From Alisma plantago-aquatica (Eukaryota > Streptophyta > Magnoliopsida > Alismatales > Alismataceae), in the NCBI GenBank assembly GCA_963693085.1, contig OY856409.1, positions 665,475,591-665,539,590 on the forward strand: DNA of 64,000 bases, given 5' to 3'. Both the position numbers and the translations under genes were made by a program. This document shows, in pieces, positions 58,801-64,000 of the stretch (its first letter is position 1; the number at the start of each line of letters is the position of its first letter). The notes under the pieces were generated by a model. The model did no database searches. It was not told where the DNA came from and saw only the letters and a program-made list of their open reading frames with translations.

Positions 58801-59359
58801 GGACAAGCAGGGTCCCCATATGGAGGGGGGTTCCGGGACTCTAACAGGCTGCATGTACACATGTCCGATCCAGATCCAATGTCATCCACGCCAGTTTCAT
58901 TCCACCTACTGCCCGTGTTGCAACCAAGGAGACTGAGAATAGAAGGAAGACGGAGCGAGGGAGACTGTCTGGTCTGTCTTGACATCTTCCATTTGCGTCC
59001 AGATCTACTCTGAAATGACGTAGAAGGCCGCATCATCTTCACCGAGCTGCGACTACCTTCTGCACCGAGTTCATGGCGGATTTCTCTCTCTTTCTTACTC
59101 TTCTTATTTCTCACATCATGAGCGAGTAGTACCTTTTCGCTGGGGTGCGGGGACTAGCCCCGCTGCCCATGCAATCATGTTCTTTTGTTAAACTTTTCAT
59201 GGCAATGTATATAGCTTTTCATTTCATATTAATTGGTATGTTTGTAGTTGATTATCTACTTGCTTTCATCTTGTTCTTTCCTGTATTGCGAAATCTTCTA
59301 TATGTGGGATGGAATGGCGGTTTACAAAGTTCGACTAATTGATGAGAACTTCCGATAGG

Positions 59360-59830
59360 ATTCCTTGATGTCGTAAGTGTATGATCCGTGAGGGGATGAG
59401 ACATCTAGCCTAAAGTGATGCTTCTGTGATCTAAACATCCCTCAGGGAGGACCACAACCTTAGTTGGATTTTGTATCGTCTTTGTTTATCGTCGATGTTA
59501 GTTTGTAGATCTGTCACCTACTTGCATATCGATTAATGTGGTTGACTCCCAAACTAGAAATAGAATGGGATTTGTTTGAGGTCGTAAGTGTATGATCCAT
59601 GAGGGGATGAGCCATCTAGCCTGCGGTGACACTTCTGTGTGCCTAACACCTATATAGGGGGCCCACAGCCTTTGTTGGATTTCTATATCTTCGGAGCCGT
59701 AAGTAAGTGATCTGGTTGGTGACGAGACATCTAATGCCTAAGGTGATGCTTACGCGAACCTAACGCCCGTATGGGGGGTTCTGCAACAGCTCTATTTGGA
59801 TTCTTTTATCTTGCCTGGATTGTTTGCGCT
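59360..59830 (+). repeat. Three diverged direct repeats in the Athila-type LTR
   Basis: Each unit begins CGTAAGT and contains GATGAGACATCTAGCC (or variant), then GGTGATGCTT, CTAAC and a G-rich step before TTGGATT. Starts are at about 59372, 59582 and 59698, so spacing is unequal. Confidence 0.82.
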
Positions 59831-60164
59831 GGAATGTGTTTGCATGTGTAGTAGTGGTAAAACCCGATACCATCTCAATGACTCCATATCATTGATCTAA
59901 ATCCAACTTTAATTCAGCTTTTACTTTCTTGCAATTAGTTTGATTAACCTCAAATCAACCAATTTTTCTAAATATTAGTTTTATTTGAGCTAGATTTGAC
60001 TGAAAAAGATTATTAAAAACGTTGTCCTTTGGGTTTGATCCTTAACTATATTGCGATAAGACTCATCCTTACGGGTGGTATTATTGCACTTTGGTTTTGG
60101 TAAATGCTCGGGGATTTCAACCCCGAGTGAGTTTGTTAGTGCGATAAAATCCCACATCAAATTT

Positions 60165-60183
60165 TGGTGCCATTGTCGGGGAC
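60165..60183 (+). other. Athila-type primer binding site
   Basis: TGGTGCCATTGTCGGGGAC, close to the usual Athila/Tat site TGGCGCCGTTGCCGGGGA; three C or G positions are changed to T or A. Confidence 0.82.
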
Positions 60184-60432
60184 AATGAAATCAGTTAGTC
60201 AAATCTAGTTCTTTTAAGACTAATTTAGTATTTTTCTTTTTCTTTTGAAACAATCGATCATATACTTAAATTTGACTCTACTTTGTGGTTCTCACTTTCA
60301 AAATCTTTCTATTTTTAGGTACAATCCAAGGCATAGTACATGCACCATTCGGACAGCCCCAGACTAACAGTGAGCTTTGATTCCGATATAGACAGAACTT
60401 TTCATCATTAGATCAGAGCAAATCAAGCAAGG

Positions 60433-62451
60433 ATGGCTCAAGAAGAAGAGGTGGCCCAAAGGGTGGCTCAAGCCATCCATGCGCAGAGAGAGAGGCTCAT
60501 GCAAGAAGCCAGAGTTGCAGTCCAAGAAGGAATCCTAGTGGCGCAAGCAACAACACAAGCAGCAGAACTACAAAAGGATCTTAGAGAGTTCTCAATCCTG
60601 AAAGCTACGAATGTGCATCATCCAATACAACCTCCCCACATCAATGCTGCCAATTTCGAGATACAAGCACATTTGATCACCTTGCTTCAAAACAACCCTT
60701 TCTATGGAAAACAAGGCGAAGATAGTCAAGAACACCTCCTAAGGTTTATTGATCTTTGTTCTATGACAAAGAAAAATGGAGTGTTTGATGATGCCATTAG
60801 ACTCCGTCTCTTCAAGTATTCCCTTGCTGATAGGGCTATAAGTTGGTACAATTCGTTGCAAAGTGAAATACCCATCACCACTTGGGAACAACTCCAAAAT
60901 GTGTTTCTGGAAAAGTTCTACCCTCCATCTCTTACATATGAAATTAGAGGCCGAATAAAACATTTCACTCAAGTCCCTAGAGAAACACTTGCTGAATCTT
61001 GGGACAAATACAAAGAGCTTCTACGCAAATGTCCACACCATGGAATTCCTAAGAATCAACTCATCAAAATTTTCTATAGGGGTGTGGACGACGATATCAA
61101 GAGATTATTAGATTCCTCATCTAGAGGAAACTTCATGCGTCAAAGTTATGACAGCGCATGGAGGGTTGTAATCCTTGGAGTAGAAAATCAAGCCAATTGG
61201 GGTAGATCTGTAGGTAAAGGAGTCTTGAAAGTAGCTATGGCTGAAGCTACTCTCGAGTTCAAATCTATCACTGAAACCTTAAAACTCTTAGTTTCCAAGC
61301 AAGACCACATTGAATCATCTCTTGCTGCTATTGGAAGAGGACATTCTCCCACTCGACAACAAGAACATATCAAGTCAGCTTCATTATTCTTTGAAGCATG
61401 TAAAAGTACTGATCATTCCACATTAGCATGTAATGTTCTTTACGATGTTGTTCTAAGTAACATATGTGGACAAGGAGATAATGGTCAAATGGAAAATCTT
61501 AATGATGTTAATACCATCCCTGGTCAAAGTTACTACAATCTGAATCATAATAGGAATCATCTAGGATTTCAATATGGAAACCCCTATGGAGCAGTTAACT
61601 CACATCAATTTGGTTTGAACAACCAGCCACAAGGCCCACCAGGATTCCGGTACAATCAACAATAGAATTTTGTAAATCAAGGAAATTTCAAGGGAAACTT
61701 TCAGAATAGAAACTTCAATAATTATCAAAACAACTCCCAGTACCAGAGTCTCAACCAAGTTCCTTATCAACAACAAGGACAACAAGTAGGTCCAGTTTCT
61801 CCTGATGACAAACTATCAACCATTGAAAAGATGTTGCAAACTCAGCAAACCATGATAGCTAACCAACAAGCTCAACAAAAGGCTATTGAATCCCTACTAG
61901 CTCAACTTGCAGCTAGCATCAAGCCACCGGCTGGGGTTTTTGCTGGCCAACCTGAGAATAATACTAAGCATCCTGAAAAATTGAAGGCAGTCACCACCAG
62001 ATCAGGAAAAGACTAATCTAATCCTCCTATAAAGAAACATGTGGTTGTTACTAATGAGGATGATCATGTGATTATTCAAGACTCAACAACACCAGAGTTT
62101 CAACCAGAAGAACCAATAATTGTTGATAAGACAAATAAGGAAAGTCTTGAGAAACCTATTGATGAAGAAGCTAAAACACCAAAACCTGATATTCCTATAT
62201 ACAAGCCTCGTATACCGTTCCCTACTCATTTATGGCAAACAAAGCTAGATACTCAGTTCAATAAGTTTAAAGAAGCTATGAAGAAACTTCATGTTGATAT
62301 ACCCTTTTTGGATGCGCTGGCTGAGATACCAGCTTGGACAAAGTACTTAAAGTCACTCCTCACCATGAAATATATAATGAAAGAATATGAGACAGTCAAG
62401 TTAGCTAAAACCACTTCGGATATCATCCAGTGTAAGATGCCAAAGAAATAG
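60433..62451 (+). pseudogene. gag: Athila-type Gag, with two internal stops
   Basis: ATG at 60433. The N-terminus is Glu/Ala/Gln-rich. Gag core at about residues 75-235: NNPFYGKQGED, HLLRFIDLC, AIRLRLFKYSLADRAISWYN, FLEKFYPPS, ELLRKCPHHGI. A degenerate zinc motif (ACKSTDHSTLAC) is near residue 325. Stops in one frame: TAG at 61663, TAA at 62014, TAG at 62449. After each the same frame continues with sense (Asn/Gln-rich part at 61666-61800; GRP-free linker to 62451). No frameshift is found in the gag part. Confidence 0.88.
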
Positions 62452-62994
62452 AAAGATCCAAGATCTTTTGGGATTTCCTGCCATATCGGTGATTCTTCAT
62501 GCAAGAAAGGACTAGCAGATCTTAGTGCTAGCATCTCCATCATGCCACTCATCCTTTACAAAAGGCTAGGGTTTGTTAAACTTCTTCCAACTTGCATGAC
62601 CATACAACTCGCAGACAATTTGATAAAATACTCGTTAGGAATTATTGAGGATGTACCTATCAAGGTAGGGAAACATTCTTATGTTCCGTGTGACTTTGTC
62701 ATCATGGACATAAAAGAGGACGTCAGATATCCTCTCATCTTTAGACGTCTGTTCCTCACCACTACAAGAGTTCTAATTGATGTTGAAGCAGGAACTTTGC
62801 CTCTCATACTTGGCAAAGAAACTCTCGAATTCAAGGTTTTTGAAAGCATGAGAAGACCACGTATGCAAGAAGAAGTTTATCTGATTGACTGCATCGAACA
62901 AATATCACTCCTCACACAAGAGGGATATGAACAAGAAGATCCTTTAGAAGTGACTCTAGCAAACCCCTCTACTGATAATTCAATCAGTGAATGA
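62452..62994 (+). pseudogene. pol: Athila-type protease region
   Basis: Same frame as gag. Motifs: GLADLSASISIMP (the usual core is DLGAS; Gly is Ser here, Asp is kept), TIQLADN, GIIEDVPIKVGKH, CDFVIMDIKEDVRYPLIF and FLTTTRVLIDVEAGTL. A TGA stop at 62992 ends it. The Gly change probably removes activity, if the family consensus from memory is right. Confidence 0.8.
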
Positions 62995-64000
62995 GTTCAA
63001 GAGTGTGTTCTTGACCTTGACACTACCGAAGAAAATCCCGAAGCTACGTTTGAAGGACTCAAGGCTGTGGAAGCTACTGAAGAAACATGTGAAAAACCAA
63101 AGGCCCCCAAAATAAAGTCCCTGCCTGAGGGACTGAAGTATGTGTTTTTGGATGATCTCAAGGTTTGTCCTGTAATAATAAATTCTGATCTTACAACCGA
63201 ACAAGAACATAAACTCCTAAAAGAATTGAAGGAAAGGAAGAAAGCGATTGGCTACAAAATGAATGACCTAACTGAGGTTAGCCAAGTGATGTGTATGCAC
63301 AAGAACCCTATGATGGAAGCTCACATGCCAACTATTGAGCATCAATGGAAATTGAATCCAAATATGAAGGAGGTAGTCTGTCGTGAAGTCATTAAATTGC
63401 TCACAGTTGGAATAATCTATCCGATATCAGACTCACCATGGGTGAGCCCAGTGCATGTAGTCCTGAAGAAAGGCGGAATGAATGTTATACAAAATGCAAA
63501 CAATGAACTCATACCCACTCGAACAGTCACAGGGTGGAGGATGTGCATAGATTATAGGAAATTGAACAAGGCAACTCGAAAAGATCATTTTTCAATGCCT
63601 TTCCTTGATCAAGTCCTAGAAAGGTTGGCTCACCAAGAATATTTCTGTTATCTTGACGGTTACTCTGGATTCTATCAAATATCCATACATCCGGATGACC
63701 AAGAGAAAACTACTTTTACCTGCCCATTCGGAACATATGCATTTAGAAGAATGTCATTAGGCCTCTGCAATGCACCTGCAACTTTCCAACGTTGCATAGC
63801 TGCCATATTTGCCAGGCTCACCGAAACCATTATGGAAGTTTCATGGAAGATTTTTTTGTATACGGAGATTCATTTGATTCATGTCTAAAGCACCTCTCCT
63901 TGGTCCTCAAATGATGTGAAGAAGCACATCTTGTGCGGAATTGGGAAAAGTGCCATTTTATGGTAAAGGAAGGCATTGTCCTCGGCCATAGGGTCAGCAA
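62995..64000 (+). pseudogene. pol: Athila-type reverse transcriptase, N-terminal part
   Basis: Same frame to 63888: GIIYPISDSPWVSPVHVVLKK, TGWRMCIDYRKLNKATRKD, HFSMPFLDQVLERL, FCYLDGYSGFYQISIHPDD, TFTCPFGTYAFRRM, GLCNAPATFQRC. At about 63835 one base shift moves the catalytic box into another frame (63840-64000), where it reads FMEDF in place of FMDDF, with a further stop. Continues past the window. Confidence 0.85.

Larger units (their letters stand above)
57468..60159 (+). repeat. Probable 5' LTR of the Athila-type element
   Basis: The right boundary is good: CACATCA, then AATTT and the PBS. The left boundary at TGATGAATG is inferred from the inverse of that end and the stop of LINE similarity; no second LTR is in the window to check it. 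About 57640-58750 is full of GACCGTTTGG/GACCGAATGG motifs. A TATA-like CCTATAAATAG is at about 58790. About 59360-59800 has three diverged direct repeats. Confidence 0.6.
57468..64000 (+). mobile_element. Athila-type Ty3/gypsy retrotransposon, truncated by the window edge
   Basis: Probable LTR, a tRNA-Asp-type PBS, and gag-protease-RT in one frame, with motifs of the Athila lineage. The remainder (RNase H, integrase, 3' LTR) must be beyond 64000. Stops and a frameshift mean this copy makes no working polyprotein. Confidence 0.85.

Noticed and set aside
58614..59114. 166-residue minus-strand frame
   Set aside because: Crosses the TATA box and leader of the Athila-type LTR and shows no known domain.

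Overview
The window is plant nuclear DNA, almost certainly from an angiosperm with a large repeat-rich genome. I infer this from Ty3/gypsy chromovirus, Athila-type and SIRE-type copia elements and LINEs with DUF4283-type ORF1 proteins. I cannot name the species. I see no host protein-coding gene, rRNA or functional tRNA. Nearly all 64 kb is retrotransposon sequence, and much of it is inserted inside other retrotransposons.

Positions 1-27048 hold one large non-autonomous Ty3/gypsy element on the + strand, called LARD-2 here. Its 5' LTR begins before the window. Its 3' LTR is 21281-27048. Its interior (18965-21280) keeps only a broken gag and a 20-unit 31-bp repeat. The 5' LTR was itself hit three times: by LARD-1 (182-7984, no coding sequence), by a young minus-strand SIRE-like copia element without pol (9151-16504), and by a poly-A retro-insertion of about 0.4 kb (18371-18788). 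The intact 3' LTR supplies the empty site for all three.

Positions 27049-45117 hold a decayed minus-strand LINE. LARD-2 ends inside its reverse-transcriptase region. An almost intact minus-strand Tekay/Del-type chromovirus (29008-43971) with 5.0-5.1 kb LTRs sits inside its endonuclease/ORF1 region. Leader, PPT and LTR similarity show that LARD-2 is a deletion derivative of the same family, so the chromovirus is a plausible source of its replication proteins.

Positions 45118-57467 hold at least five further LINE copies, all on the minus strand, most of them 5'-truncated and most ending in TATG/TA microsatellite tails. They are broken by a solo LTR (52043-54297), a tRNA-derived SINE (about 54555-54712) and a MITE with GA-rich inverted repeats set in TA repeats (55605-56060).

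Positions 57468-64000 hold the 5' part of an Athila-type Ty3/gypsy element on the + strand: a probable 2.7 kb LTR full of short GACCGTTTGG/GACCGAATGG repeats, a tRNA-Asp-type PBS, and a gag-protease-RT frame with several stop codons. It runs off the window.

The most unusual signals are a shared palindromic motif (ACGGTCTTGAGACCGT and its halves) in the LTRs of three element families, a second TCGGTCGA/TCGACCGA palindrome family confined to the SIRE-like element, and that element's conserved extra ORF in place of pol. By-eye LTR divergence (SIRE about 0.14%, chromovirus about 1%, LARD-1 and LARD-2 about 2.5-3%) agrees with the nesting order.
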